64,000 nt of DNA from Distichodus sexfasciatus (lineage: Eukaryota; Chordata; Actinopteri; Characiformes; Distichodontidae), in the NCBI GenBank assembly GCA_032718565.1, contig JAVGVS010000167.1:124001-188000 (forward strand). The letters are read 5' to 3'. Positions 1 through 11,865 of this stretch are shown piece by piece. How positions within the stretch are numbered: position 1 is the first letter of the stretch; each line of letters opens with the position of its first letter. The notes beneath the pieces were generated by a model. That model worked only from the letters and a program-made list of their open reading frames with translations. It was not told the origin of the DNA and did not search any database. The translations under genes were made by a program, and so were the position numbers.

Positions 1-103
1 CATGAGTACCTCAGTGGTAACTTTACGGGCCCTGGATTCGAACCTGCAACCTTCTGACCATGGAGTGAACACCCTACCATTACGCCACCAACTGCCCCAA
101 AAT
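1..103 (-). repeat. tRNA-derived SINE (HAmo-like), cut by window edge
   Basis: Read on the minus strand this starts near 103 with a tRNA-like head (GGGGCAGTTGG), has a B-box-like GGTTCGAATCC near position 40, and continues into the body segment 'ccactgaggtactcatg'. The same head and body recur at 11.3-11.7, 12.4, 17.8, 20.4, 29.8 and 56.3 kb. The family resembles the HAmo SINE of fishes by memory of its consensus; the name is inference, the repeat itself is seen. Confidence 0.75.
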
Positions 104-307
104 GAATATTCAACTTAACATTGCTTATGGCTCGGAATGACAGTGGTGTTGTATTTTGTGTGGATTCAGTCTCTCCACACCGTAGCTACTATACATGGCG
201 GCTGCAGCCTAAACTCCCCTATTTCTTATCACAGTATCATAGATGAATCCACCTATCCTTTTATCCATACTGCCTTTTACGTTTTAACATCACATTTCAC
301 AAGAAAA

Positions 308-1165
308 TCCCCCTTCTTGTGACTGCTCTCGTTAGGGGTCACCACAGCAGATCAGTCATTTCCATTTCCTCCAGTCCTCGGCATCTTCCTCTTTCACACC
401 TGCATGTACTCTCACCACATCCATAAAGCTCCTCTTAGACCTTCCTTTTTTTCTCCTGCCAGGCAGCTCTATCTATACATTCTTTTCCCAATTACGTATT
501 TTTTCGTCATATGTTACCTGATGACCTGGTTGTCATTGAAAAGATGAGAAAATAAGCTTTAACATGATATCTTGGTCAAAGCTATATCTTAAACGGTTGT
601 CAAGTTACTGTTGTTTGAATTATGGTATCGCAGCACCATTTTCCAAATGAAAAACCGAGAAAATCGCATTTAAAGTTTTTCGTCAGTTTTTTGTTGATAT
701 CTTTAACAATCCATAGCATCCAAAGAGATGCACCCAGTATTCAACAACAAAATTTTACTACAGGCATTTAGGTATTTAGGAAATATATTAAATCAGACTG
801 AAGCTTCAATTATTTCAAAATATTTATTAAGTACTTATCAAATAAAGCGAAAACAGCATTTATTTTGAACATTCTTTTGTAAGATTTGAGAGCTGCAACT
901 CAACTTAAATAGCCATTTAAGTACATTTTCACAAATATTTCCATGATGAAACTTTGGGAGATTAATTTTGAAGACCTTTTCTTTCATATAAGACCAAAAA
1001 AGAAAAATCGATATTTTTGATGTTTTTCAACACAATCGGCCCGTATCTAAATAAATAGAACGCAGACTTCCGACTCATTATGGCAGATCGGATCACATAC
1101 TGTATGTCCAAACCAATGCAATGTTGCCTCTCTGGCTTTGTCTCCATCCTCAACACTTCCAAACC
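308..1165 (-). repeat. LINE ORF2 3'-end remnant, split by an insertion
   Basis: Minus-strand translation of about 308-490 gives the C-terminal tail typical of fish LINE ORF2 proteins (a basic ELPGRRKKGRSKRSF-like stretch followed by EEDAEDW..W). A second piece of the same tail (GDKAREATLHWFGH-like) lies at about 1090-1160. Between them 490-1085 is AT-rich sequence I do not recognise, probably a later insertion. Stops and gaps show it is dead. The LINE clade cannot be fixed from so little sequence. Confidence 0.5.
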
Positions 1166-1437
1166 ACTTTTTGTGTCACTGTTTCCAACTTACATTGCAT
1201 TGCTTTTCTCACTACCATCTTTAAGTGCATAACATAGGAAATAGTGATAAACTGGATAATGTTCTGTATTTTTGCTAGACGTTTTTATTGGTTTAGGGTT
1301 AAGGTACTGTATTTCATCCCATAATGGTGTTACATTTGTTGTTGCTTTTCACATCAGTGGAGTTTTGTGAAATGGGTTAAGACAATTTTGGTGCCTAGTC
1401 ATAAATTATAACAACCTGCATGTCTCCCCACTTTCAG

Positions 1438-2433
1438 AACAGCAGTTTGTCTTCCTACAACAGCATCTTCAGCACACCCCAGCTGGAGTCTGTGTCTTGT
1501 TCCTGTTCTACCAGCCCACTCTCTACCCTGCTTAACAGCTCCCTGCTGGACAGGAAGGTGGGCGGAGCCTCCTCAACAGGACTCCATCCACGGAGACACT
1601 CTGTTTCCACCCCCAGCTCCAAATTTGTTCACAACCAACTGAACATTCTCCTCACAACAGAGCCACCTGGTCTCTCTGATGGCAGCAAAAACAAGGAGAA
1701 CTGTTTCCGTGAGCGATCCTGCTCTGAAACAGGCGATCGCTTGAAGCTACTTGGTTTTGGTCAGGTCAACTCCAGCCGCTATAAAACAGAGCTGTGTAGG
1801 CCTTATGAGGAAAGCGGCACCTGTAAGTACGGAGATAAATGCCAGTTTGCTCATGGCCTGCACGAGCTGCGCAGCATGAACCGCCACCCCAAGTATAAGA
1901 CGGAGCTCTGTCGCACCTTCCACACCATCGGCTTCTGCCCTTACGGCCCGCGCTGCCACTTCATTCACAATGCAGAGGAGCGCCGTGGCCCTCCTCCCCT
2001 CTCTGCCTTCAATAAGGTGGAGCGGCCTCGGCTGCAACACAGCTGCAGCTTTGCAGGTTTCCCCAGCACAAACTCGCTAGACAGCCCCACCTCTGCCACG
2101 CCTTCCTTTTTGTTCTCCAGAGAAGACATAATGGAGTGGTCCAGGAAACCCTTTACGTACTCCAGTCAAGACTTTGGCAGCTTATTTGGACCAAGCTTAG
2201 GTGGGCATCTGGAGACAGAGCTTCCCAGCGTGCCCATCCAGCCCTCACCCGCTCCGCCTTCGCCCACTGTGCCCCGTTTCTTTAAGCCTGTCTCAGACTC
2301 TCCACAGAATCTCTTAGACTCTCTGTCTGACCATGAAGGTTACCAGAGCAGCCAAAGCGGCTCTGAGTCTCCAGTCCTGGATGCTACACACAGACTTCCA
2401 ATCTTTAGCAGGCTGTCTATTTCTGACGAGTAG
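1438..2433 (+). CDS. zfp36l1: ZFP36L1-like CCCH zinc-finger mRNA-decay factor, last coding exon
   Basis: This exon encodes an RNA-binding protein of the tristetraprolin family, which binds AU-rich elements in mRNA 3' UTRs and recruits CCR4-NOT for deadenylation. It opens after a clear acceptor (ccccactttcag, AG at 1436-1437). Two CX8CX5CX3H fingers are complete at 1795-1854 and 1909-1968, each preceded by YKTEL. Other family marks are RRHSV, PRLQHS.SFAGFPS and the C-terminal RLPIFSRLSISDE, the expected CNOT1-binding tail. The exon gives 331 aa, so with a small exon 1 the total is close to the ~338 aa of ZFP36L1 and well short of ZFP36L2. Exon 1 was not found in bases 1-1420 and must lie upstream. 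The in-frame ATG at 1420 lies in the intron and is not the start. Which teleost paralogue (a or b) is unknown. Confidence 0.93.
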   Translation, partial: NSSLSSYNSIFSTPQLESVSCSCSTSPLSTLLNSSLLDRKVGGASSTGLHPRRHSVSTPSSKFVHNQLNILLTTEPPGLSDGSKNKENCFRERSCSETGDRLKLLGFGQVNSSRYKTELCRPYEESGTCKYGDKCQFAHGLHELRSMNRHPKYKTELCRTFHTIGFCPYGPRCHFIHNAEERRGPPPLSAFNKVERPRLQHSCSFAGFPSTNSLDSPTSATPSFLFSREDIMEWSRKPFTYSSQDFGSLFGPSLGGHLETELPSVPIQPSPAPPSPTVPRFFKPVSDSPQNLLDSLSDHEGYQSSQSGSESPVLDATHRLPIFSRLSISDE

Positions 2434-2958
2434 AGAGAGAGTTGGCAAAGTAGACGAACGAGTGCCATTCTGTCATCTTCTTAATGTCCCTGAGAAACAC
2501 ATCTGTTACTAAATGGAAATATGCCAACACTACAGTGTTTTCTCACCCAGTCCACATTTCTCACCTGTCTCAAACACATGTACACAGTGATGGTGCTGAT
2601 CTTGGTATGAAACTTAGTTACAGACATGCAGGTTCAGGGTTGAAGTCTGGCCTACAGCCCTACCTCCACCGAGCCCCTCAGCAAGACTCTAAACCCAAAG
2701 TTGCTCTAAGGAGTCTGTTCCTATAATTAGTACTTGAAATGAGCTGTGGATAAGAGTCAGATAAATTCTATGAATGTATGGACTCACTGATTTAATCTGT
2801 ACAGAACTACTGTAGGATGAACTTTTAAGAAAGTCTTTGAGAAAATCATTTTAATTCAATATTATTTCTACAGCACTTTTTTTTTACAACAGACATTATC
2901 ACATTATTATATGTTACATACATTATATATGTGAAGAAACCCTCCCCATAGCATAGAC

Positions 2959-3187
2959 CAGGGGTCTGCAACCTTCAGCATCAAAAGAGCCATTTTGATC
3001 CTTTTCCCACTAAATAAAATCCATGCAGAGCCAGGAAATGTATTTGAGCACTAAAATGTAGCTAACAAAGCATTTTTGGCTTCATAGTTAAGCTATTGTA
3101 TGTGTAAAAAAACTACTACGCATTGAGCCACAGCATAGGGATGAACGAGCCGCATGAGGCTCTAGAACCACAGGTTGCAGACCACTG
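2959..3187. mobile_element. Non-autonomous hAT element (MITE) in zfp36l1 3' UTR
   Basis: Terminal inverted repeats CAGGGGTCTGCAACCT (from 2959) and AGGTTGCAGACCACTG (to 3187) bound 229 bp. The flanking 8-mers gcatagac (2951-2958) and gcacagac (3188-3195) match at 7 of 8 bases, as expected for an old hAT target duplication. There is no ORF. Confidence 0.75.
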
Positions 3188-3718
3188 GCACAGACCCTTT
3201 AGTGGGTCACTCTTAAAGGCCTTGACACATCAAGTGCCTACAAACAACAAAAGATATGTGAAAGTTAAATATTACAACATTTTATAAATTAAGTTTTTTG
3301 TTGTCATTCAGAAATATCAGTATGTTGTGGTGCTTCAGGTGCCATTAGCCATTAGTGCTGAGGTCATGTGATTTCTGCTGACCATAATTTTATAAACAAG
3401 CGTGTCTTGTTATTTTCCTTCTCTGTTCTTTTAATTAATCTGGTCTGTTCTCACTTCTACATTCTGCTACACTATGGAAATATATTTATTGGTGATTGTA
3501 ATCCTTTTTTATGTTGTTTTTATTTATCTGGATGAAAAAAAAAAACATAGGATATATTTTCTCTTATGTTAAATTATGATTTGTTTTAATTGTAAGATTG
3601 TGAAGAGCTTTTTCATATGTGTCCACAGTTAATATATTGTACTGCAAAAACTATACATTAATGTTTTTTTTTAAGTGAAATATATTTTTAATTTAAAGAA
3701 CAGTGAAGGTGTTGTGTT

Positions 3719-3727
3719 TTATTTATT
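3719..3727 (+). promoter_or_regulatory. AU-rich element nonamer (TTATTTATT)
   Basis: An exact match to the class of nonamer bound by tandem CCCH fingers, about 1.29 kb after the zfp36l1 stop. A second overlapping-pentamer site is at 3483-3490. Function depends on the site lying within the transcript, which is inferred. Confidence 0.4.
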
Positions 3728-3760
3728 GGTGCTCTCTAATGTTGGACTGCAGATTTTTTT

Positions 3761-4489
3761 TATTGTTGTCAGTTGGAATGCTGCCTTGCTCTCCTGATTC
3801 CAGTCAACTGGAATCCCTGAGGTACAATTTCTCTTCACATTGAAAAGAATATATCCCTAATTCCGTATAAAAAAATCCAGCATGGCAGAGTTTTGTGAAC
3901 AGACATCTTACAGGGGAATTGTGCTGACATTTTGAGGTTGTTTGGGGGTTTGAGCTCTGGCAGCGTCTCTGCTACACCACTTCATCACATTCCTAATGTC
4001 TGATAATTCATAGCGTGAATACAGCACGGCCTGGTGTTCTACTCTGTTTTGCCAGTGTGTTGTAAAGTTAAAGTTGCTGCTGGGCTGATTGCTTAACAGC
4101 ATGTCATATTTTCTCTGTGAATCATGTAAATGTAGCGATCTGAACACAGCTGGGCGAAGTTGGCTGGGTTTTTAACTTTTCCAGGAAATCAGCCCATGGA
4201 CAGGATGTTCAAAGTCAGAAAGCCAATGTGTTCTTTCAGACAGGGAACTAGGTGTGATGTCATTCCCACACCAGTTTCAGTCTGACTGCAGCATGATGAC
4301 ACACCGGCTCATTACGCCATCATTCTTTAAAAAGACTTACGGATGCCTTTGTGTCAAAACAGTGACTATAATGACTCTTGAGCCTTAATGGATAAACTAA
4401 AAATTAAATAATTGTTCAGGATGGTGACTGATTTAAAATGTGGAAATGTGCTGTCATATGCAAGTTACAGCAAGTTTGTGAGTGGGTAT

Positions 4490-4533
<44 letters not shown>

Positions 4534-5430
4534 AGTATGAAATTACCAGTGGTGTATAGAATAGCCAAAAAGTAGGAAAAAAAACTTCTTACAAATGACT
4601 CCAGTACAAGTTAAATGCAACCTCTTAGAATACTATTCTAATAAAGTATTATCTGATAAGTATATGTCCATTTTGAGTATTAACAACATTTTGTTTGGGC
4701 GTGATGCATCAGTTCAAATTTTAGGTGTTTTTATCTTCAGTTCCAAACCCACAGGTGGTGAGGGTCTTAAGCACTGGTCGCTTAACTGACCGGGAACATG
4801 AATAAGCTGTAAGCTGAGTCTATTCAAGTGTATAGGCAATTATTTTCAGCAGATTCAGTGCATTACCTTTGTACTAACAAACCATGTGCAGCGTTGCGGG
4901 ATAATAAACTTTTGTCGGTAACAAAATATTGAAATGCATTACGAGTCAAATTACGAGTGCTAAATTTCGGTACACGCGGAACTGGGTGAAAGGTTTAAAT
5001 TAATCAACAGTTATCTCAGCGTTTCAATGCAATTTACAACATTTACAGCAGCAATAGAATAGAAATAGATATATATTTACTGCAGTTAAATTTTCATTAG
5101 CTATTTAAGCTATGATGTTCATTTTGTTTACCATGACAACGGTTGCCAGGGGAAGCGAAGCGCATGTGTGGAGAAACTGTTCGGGAATTTGAAAACAAGC
5201 CAAAAGCATTCGACTGTATGACTGCACTTTACTAAAATCGACGCAGACAGCGCGACATGTCATATTTGCACGCAAAATGCAGAACTAGGGTTAGCAATAC
5301 GTCGAACTTGAGGAAATACCAAGTTAAACATAAAATACATTTACCGGCGGATGAGTGTGCGGTGTTTGATTTTTCGCCGGGAGCGCCTATATTTAATACA
5401 AATCGTATGAGCCTCAGCGTTCAGAGCGCC
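3761..5430. other. Gene-free AT-rich stretch
   Basis: Apart from a (GT)n microsatellite at about 4491-4528, I see no gene, recognised transposon end or RNA gene here. The short open frames are not supported by composition or similarity. Confidence 0.5.
4491..4528. repeat. (GT)n microsatellite
   Basis: An almost pure run of GT dinucleotides about 36 bp long. Confidence 0.9.
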
Positions 5431-5432
5431 AA

Positions 5433-5686
5433 CTATGAAGGACTAAACATGACATAATGATAAATAAATAAACGTGGGAATAAATAAGTAAATATAGAAA
5501 TAAAAAAAATAATTACAATTTGGCCAGGAAAATAGCTAAATGTATTCCTACATTTGTTTATGAATGTATTTCAAGATGTATTTATTTCTGAATTTCCACA
5601 TTTCTACATATATTAATTTACGGATTTCCGTCTCTGTATGCTGATATTTATTGATTTATAATCATGTCATGTTTAGTCCTCCATAC
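5433..5686. mobile_element. Foldback MITE-like element
   Basis: The arms CTATGAAGGACTAAACATGAC (from 5433, shown with the last bases in the arm) and its near-complement ending at 5686 (gtcatgtttagtcctccata) are inverted copies of each other; homology extends inward for about 30 bp. The AT-rich core (TAAATAAATAAA) has no ORF. The superfamily is not assigned. Confidence 0.55.
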
Positions 5687-5768
5687 TAAGCGCCTTCATG
5701 ACTCATGAAACAGAACTGAAACGAACGCGGAAGTGACTCCGGAAGTGATTTCGTAACTTAGCAACAAC

Positions 5769-6055
5769 AAGCTCTCTGGAAGTGAGGACCGCTCTCAGCG
5801 CACAAATACACGTTTGATGGACACTGGCTCTTAAAGCTACGACCGCAACTACAGCGCCTGCACCGACAATCACCCTGCAGCTTTAGATAATTAGTAATCT
5901 ATCTGTTTTAGGAAGCTCTCTGGAAGTGAGGACCGCTCTCAACGCACAAATACACTTTTGATGGACACTGGCTCTTGAAGCTACGACCGCAACTATAGCG
6001 CCTGTACCGACAATCACCCTGCAGCTTTAGATAATTAGTAATCTGTCTGTGTAAG
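5769..6055. repeat. Two-copy tandem duplication, 144-bp period
   Basis: The segment beginning AAGCTCTCTGGAAGTGAGG at 5769 is repeated at 5913 with only a few changes. Both copies end in TTTAGATAATTAGTAATCT. The second copy ends in a splice-donor-like CTGTGTAAGT. It lies just upstream of the hAT transposase fragment at 6240 and may be the leader of that element. Confidence 0.75.
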
Positions 6056-6239
6056 TTATTGTTCTGGGATATTTTTTTAAACTGTAATAAATTTATATTG
6101 TAGTTGTAAGATAAGAAAAAAAGGCTTATAAATTATTACTGTATTTTTATGATGATATAAATGAAGTTTATGAAGTACCATTGAGTATCGGTACTGAACA
6201 CCAGGTACTGATATCCATTAAGATGTGATAGGCACCCAA

Positions 6240-6420
6240 CCCTAATGGTCATACAAAGCTTGTGGTAAAACATCCCCACGGTGATGAAGAGGCTCAGACA
6301 AGTGCCCCAACACCACCCAAACAGGCCAAACTTGATGCACGTTTTGGAGTGCAGCGGGTAACAACAAAAATGAACAAACTAGTGGCAGCGTATGTGATGG
6401 AGGACATGGTTCCCCTGCTT
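6240..6420 (+). pseudogene. hAT transposase fragment (region after the BED finger)
   Basis: The + frame contains PPKQAKLDARFG followed by KMNKLVAAYVMEDMVPL. This is the segment linking the BED zinc finger to the catalytic core in ZBED-like hAT transposases (typical pattern KQ.KLD.F...K.N.L...YI...M.P). About 60 residues are recognisable, then similarity stops; no catalytic residues are present. It is a dead fragment, and the superfamily call rests on pattern memory. Confidence 0.6.
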
Positions 6421-6429
6421 GTTTGTGGC

Positions 6430-7389
6430 TATCTTGTTTGTGCATGTATGTATTTCTACATAGTGAATTTGGAGATTTGTCAAAAAAACAAAGAAATCAC
6501 TAATGAAGTTACCTTGTAAGATAGTGTAACCAGAAACGTAGTCCAGTTACAATACAAATAAGTACATGGTAATGTGTAGCTAGGTGCTTTTTTGAGTAAC
6601 TTGTGCCAGTTCCATTTGTAAATCTTTCTCCATCGTTCCTCAGTCCTACACAGTTGAGTAGGACTGAGGAGCACATGCTGTTACCCATGGTGCTCTCTCT
6701 ACTTGTTCCAGTTTTACATTTATTCTCTTTTTTTGTATATGTCATAATGTTCATATTGTTAATACCTATTTATTTGCTGAGGGGTGTTCATGTATGGGTG
6801 TGTTAGTTTGATGTCACACTGCTGGACATCATTACCTGAACGGAATGGTGCAAATCACAGACGCTAAACAAACGTCTCAACTTGTAAACTTCTGAGTCAG
6901 AGGCTCATTAAGTCATCAAGCCTGTAGTAGTTTCTTCCTGGAGTCCAACCAATGTTTATACTTTCACCTATCTGCAGATCGACTGGTCAGCAGGCAAAGG
7001 GGAAAAAGGATTTGAAATCAGCAGTATGCACAAATGACGTCATGAAAAGAAGACAGATTAAGTAAATAAACATGTTTGGAGGCGGAACTGTTACAATGCT
7101 AACATAAGCTGTGGTGGAGCTACAGTGAACCAGCCTGGAGCTAACAATGACCAAAGTTTGTTAGACTTTATTTAAAGCAGAAACTCAGTTCAGAGTACGC
7201 AGGTTCTGGGAAAATATTATATACAATTGAATGGCCAAACAATGTTACAAGATAAAAATATGAATAGTAGATAGTGCCCCAACTTTCTGAACTAAAGATT
7301 TCAGAACACAAAAGAAAATGAGCAAGATGAGATTATCATAGAAAATAGTGAAGACAGTATCAACCTGCACATTCACAAAACGCTTTTAT
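6430..7389. other. Gene-free stretch with one short hairpin
   Basis: No gene was recognised. A perfect inverted repeat CCTCAGTCCTAC / GTAGGACTGAGG with an 8-nt loop lies at about 6638-6669. The rest is unremarkable AT-rich sequence. Confidence 0.5.
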
Positions 7390-8790
7390 TAAAATGAGAA
7401 GTTACAGTTTTTTTCATTTTTTCCAATCTGTAGTCACATTTTCAAAACCCTAAATACAATTAGCACACCATTGGTCTGTTGTGGCCATAACATTAAGACA
7501 TTTTATGTTATTTTAACACAATATGCAGTCAGTCAACACAATTCTAAAATGCTTACATCTTCTTAACAGACAAGTTATACCCAAAACCAAGACTACGGAT
7601 CGTTTTTGTCTTATTTACAAGTTTACACACAGCATACCAGAATAGAAAACCCAATATTCCAAACCTTAGATACAGAATAAAAACCCCTACTTCTGCAATG
7701 ACATCAGTTCAAAAACAAGAGTACAACAGCTGTTAATGAACCCAGCACTGAATAATTGACACACAGCTGATTTATGTTGGGTATATTCGGCGAACCATAT
7801 CTGATTCCAGTCTGAATCCAACACAAAGGCTGGTGTTAAAGTTCTTTCAATTACATGGACCCACAAAAAAGTGGGACGTTTGGGACAGGTGTTGTTCGGT
7901 GTGGAAATAGAGTTGGCCAAGGGAGAGTAAAGGGCCTGGGAAGAGTAGAGTAGGAAGAGGAGCAGGTAGAGTGGGAACAGGAGGGGGGTCAGGGAGAGGA
8001 ACAGGTTGAGTGGGAAGAAGGGTGGGGTCAGGGAGAGGAGCCGGTAGAGTGGGAAGAGGAGTGGGACCAGGGAGATGGACAGCTGGCCCAGGAAGGGGAC
8101 AAAGGAGAGGTGTAAAAATGTGTGGTGGTGGTATTCAAAGGGCTACAGGAGCAGTAGCAAATGATGAAATACCTGCCACCATCATAGACCATGTGATAAA
8201 CTATTGTGATAAGCTCACAGTCAGCAGTTCTGTCATGTCCTGTGTTTACCACTGTACCTGCTACTATATACATTAAAAGAACAGCCTGATTTGTTTTTCA
8301 GTGGCTTAGAATATAAACATTAGATGCTGACAGTCAACTCCAAAACAATAAGCGTGGTGTACTGTAATGAAACTGATTATAAAAATGGTGGCTAGTGTGT
8401 TTTGTATGCAGACAGCTGTAAAACTTAAACATAAAATGCAGTTTTTGTAATGCCAGCAATTGTTAGTACTGAAAGTTGGTGCACTTTGACTGACTGTATG
8501 TACCTTGTGAAGTGAAAACGTGCTATTCTTTGACAGAATGATTTCATTTTGAGTCAGAATTACTGTGTTTTGATAAAGGTAGTGTGTGTAGAAAAAGATG
8601 TATTGTATTTTTAAACGAAGTGTTAGTATTTAAATTACAAAATGTATTTTTGAGAAGAAAATAACATAATTTTGGCCAATTGAGTGATGTAGGTGTGCTG
8701 CTGTGTTAAGAGTTTTGAAAAAGTATCTTAAGTATAGGTAATCACTTGTTAGCAACTGTTAAAAACTGTAAAATATGGGTTCTATCGGTG
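7390..8790 (+). mobile_element. Decayed Tc1/mariner-like transposon
   Basis: The ends are imperfect inverted repeats: the left end around 7400-7520 (acagttttt, then tttcaaaaccct..., then ttagcacacc) resembles the reverse complement of about 8660-8780. Inside, the + frame at about 8010-8220 reads a Gly/Arg-rich lead followed by NDEIPATIIDHVINY, which matches the helix-turn-helix start of an abundant group of fish IS630/Tc1-like transposases. The catalytic DDE part is not recognisable and stops are frequent, so it is inactive. Confidence 0.5.
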
Positions 8791-11320
8791 GAGGTTCTGT
8801 GTTGTGGACTGTGCCAGTTCTGACAGAAATGGTGGTTCACTTCATGGTCAAAGCTGACTGTCTTTATCTCAGAACCTGTGTGTGATCATTAAATCCTCCA
8901 ATCAACATCTACTTCAACCAAGGCACAGAGGTGCAGAAGTGTGTGTAAGCTGGTTATACTCTAGATTAATGAGTGCTGTTAAGTTGGAGAGCTACTGATT
9001 GACAGGGCAACCCACAATTAAACCAACAGTTGTGTTATTTTTAAGTGATTCCTTCTTCTTCTGGATGTTTTGCTCTTTCCTTAAGACTTACGGCTTGTTT
9101 AAAAAGACAAATAAAACATGAAGTTAAGATCTCAGAACACTTAATTTCTCCTCCTTTTACCCACATACATAGCCAGCTCATAAGGACTTTATTATCCCTC
9201 AGGCTGCTTTTTTATCACAGTGAGAGTAAAATCAGTTCATGATCACATGATAAAGATGCTGCAGTATCTTATATTCCACATACCAAGCCTGCACTTTCAT
9301 TTTAATGTCTGTTCATGACTTCTGGGACTTAACTCTGCTGGGTATCATCAGACCAGGCTGAAGTGAAAACCATATTATGACGTCACTCCTAATTGTAAAA
9401 CAACATGCTGTGACTGCCTAATGTTTCCTTTTAGCTATAGGAGCCATGTCAGGAGTTGTAACCCATTCTGTCTTGAACTGACATGCTGAGTAAAACTTCT
9501 GGTTACTTAATGTATGAGGAGGATGAGTTGAGTGCTGATAAAGGAACGGCAAAGTCTACAGTGGGAGCATTACTCAGCACCACAGCTGCTGTAAAACACA
9601 CACACACACACGCACGGTTTATGGTTTGGTCACAAGAGAGAAATTGTACTTTATTTTTTACACATTGGAAATTTGGAAATGAATATTCTTTTGCCTCATC
9701 CTGCTATGTCAGTCAGAGAGCAAAATGAAATGCTTTTTGGGGCACAACACCAGCAAAGCTCAGTTCCTCACAGCATGAGCATTTATCCAGTCATTGCACT
9801 GCATTATTACAGGCAATCGGTGGAATTAAATCCAGACAAATGCAGTTTGAGTCTTCTGCCACATATTAAATTAAAATGAAGGGACTTTACCTGGGAATAA
9901 TGAGAGGGTAGCGTTCGATAAAACCAAGGAATAAAAACCAAAAGGACTTTTTTGAGAAACAGGAAGAGAACTTAGAGAATAAAGCAGTGTATTAGAGCAC
10001 AAATACAAAAAGGAAGTAAAACTTCCCCTTCATTATTTCCAATTTCTTAACAGGACTGCACTCTCAGGAGCACCAGGAGAGGTTTTTAAGGTTTGACAGA
10101 GTTTGTTAAGGGCCACAGTCTAATCTACAATATGAGTTGCAACACAGGTACTCAGAGAAACACTGGCTGAAATAAAAGTGATCTGCTTCTACCCCAACAC
10201 ACAGCTCTTAAGTCTCTAGACTCGACAATCTCATTTTCATTCTGCTATGTTAGTAAGAGGAGACACCGGTCTTCTACTCATCTTCAGCCATGTGGTTTCC
10301 ATTTTCCAAAAATATTTCACAGAGCCTTAGGCCCAGCGCCAACACATGCACACACACACACCAGCAGCAGCAACAGGAGAAACAAAGTGCAGAATGAATG
10401 TGTTGTGGGTTTCCTGGAACACTTCACAGAACCGACAGTGTTTCATAAGAGATGGCACAAAATCACTGTGTTTATGAAATTAAAACAGAACCATATGCTT
10501 CAGAGTGAGAGTCTAAAAACTCTGGGACACCAGACACAATATCTCCTTTATTATTTTCTTCTCCCTAAAATTATAGGGGAAATTGATCCACATTCCAGTT
10601 GTTCCACATTCTAGCTTTCAGTTTTTTAATTCAATAAATGGCCTTTATCAGTACTGCTTGATCATGCATCAAATAGTCTTTACATTGGAAATTTCAAGTT
10701 GACTGCTATGTTATTTCAAGCTTGATTACGCAATTCACATTATAATGTTCAATCACTTTTGGTCTGGTGAAGTTTTAACTGCAAATTATATTGGGTATTA
10801 GATTTTTATGGAGGTTAGATTTCTTCTAAGAGGTCTGTATTTGTACCACCTGGTGTCTAAACTGGCCAATGCAGAAATACATATTTAACTTTGATGGGAG
10901 ACCATGTATGTAGATTTAATCCAGAAGTTGCAGGCATGCAATATTAATAGATGTGGTCTGTTCATATGGTGTGACATGGCAGGAGTTCACTGCTAAAAAA
11001 AAGTGACAGGTATGAGGGAAGCTGTCCCAGCTTGAGTGTGTCCAAGCTTTATAAACATTCATCTTTAGGCAGACAGAGAGGGAGAGAGAGAGAGAGAGAG
11101 ATGCAGCTAATCCCCTTCAACATCTGCTGTGTCCAGAAGTCCTGTGTGAGTTAAACAGCACTGGTGCTAAAGGTTAATGAGTGTGTGTTCACACATGTTC
11201 ACGACACAGCTTCAGTTACCTGATTGCAGTCCTGACACACTGATTTTATGAAGCATATATTCCCTTTCTTGGCAGCTGCTGATCCAGATAAAATGGGCCT
11301 TTCCTCCCCTACATTCAGAA
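8791..11320. other. Gene-free stretch
   Basis: No gene or clear transposon was recognised. Minor features are a (CA)n run near 9597-9615, a CA-rich patch near 10350-10370 and a (GA)n run at 11083-11100. Confidence 0.45.
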
Positions 11321-11327
11321 AGTCTAC

Positions 11328-11672
11328 AGGTACTCATGAGCAAGGTACCGTCCCCAAGGACTGCACCCTGGTCCCCACTGCTCCTTCACGAATGGGTCAA
11401 ATGCAGAGGTTACATTTCGTTATGGTGCACTGTGTGCTGTGCTGTGGTATGTTCACAATGACAAACACTCACTTTCATAGCACAAAATGTGACCTCTGCA
11501 TTTGACCCATCCATGACGCAGCAGTAAACAGCTGACAGGGACTACCTGGGGGAGCAGTGCTTGGGAAGAGTACGTTGCTCACACATGCCTTTGTGGTACC
11601 TTTACCAGTCCAGGACTTGAACTGGCGATTCTCTGATCATTGGGCCAACCTCCTAACTGTTACACTACCAAA
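11328..11672. repeat. Tail-to-tail pair of HAmo-like SINEs
   Basis: From 11328 to about 11480 the SINE body reads on + (ACTCATGAGCAAGGTACCGT through GTGCACTGTGTGCTGTGCTG). From about 11480 to 11672 a second copy reads on -, ending in the tRNA-like head with a B-box-like ggacttgaactgg. The two copies therefore form a large imperfect palindrome of about 345 bp. Confidence 0.75.
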
Positions 11673-11785
11673 ATTATGTTTTGTGGTTAGTTGTTACCAC
11701 TGTTTTTGGTCTTATTTATCCAAAATCATCCAAGATTTCATTCAAACAGTTTTACATTGGATTTAAGTCACGTCTCCCCGGGGCT

Positions 11786-11865
11786 TTCCCTCCCCCTACT
11801 CACTTCCACTCGCTTTTCTTATAGCTTTACTGCATAAATGGAGTGGAAGCGAGTAGGGGAGGGTG
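11786..11865. repeat. Foldback repeat
   Basis: The arm ccctccccctactcacttcc and its near-complement in gagtggaagcgagtagggga flank a spacer of about 20 bp. No coding potential was seen. Confidence 0.6.

Larger units (their letters stand above)
2434..3760 (+). other. Presumed 3' UTR of zfp36l1
   Basis: AT-rich sequence follows the stop codon with no further coding potential. AU-rich motifs occur at 3483-3490 (TATTTATT) and 3719-3727 (TTATTTATT). ZFP36-family mRNAs are commonly autoregulated through such sites, so they fit a long 3' UTR, but the true transcript end is not visible. A hAT MITE occupies 2959-3187. Confidence 0.5.

Noticed and set aside
1420..1437. In-frame ATG opening the zfp36l1 frame
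   Set aside because: It lies inside the polypyrimidine/acceptor region (AG at 1436-1437); the family starts in a separate small exon 1.
6638..6669. Perfect 12-bp hairpin as a possible terminator or small RNA
   Set aside because: It is a single short palindrome with no transcript context in a eukaryotic genome.
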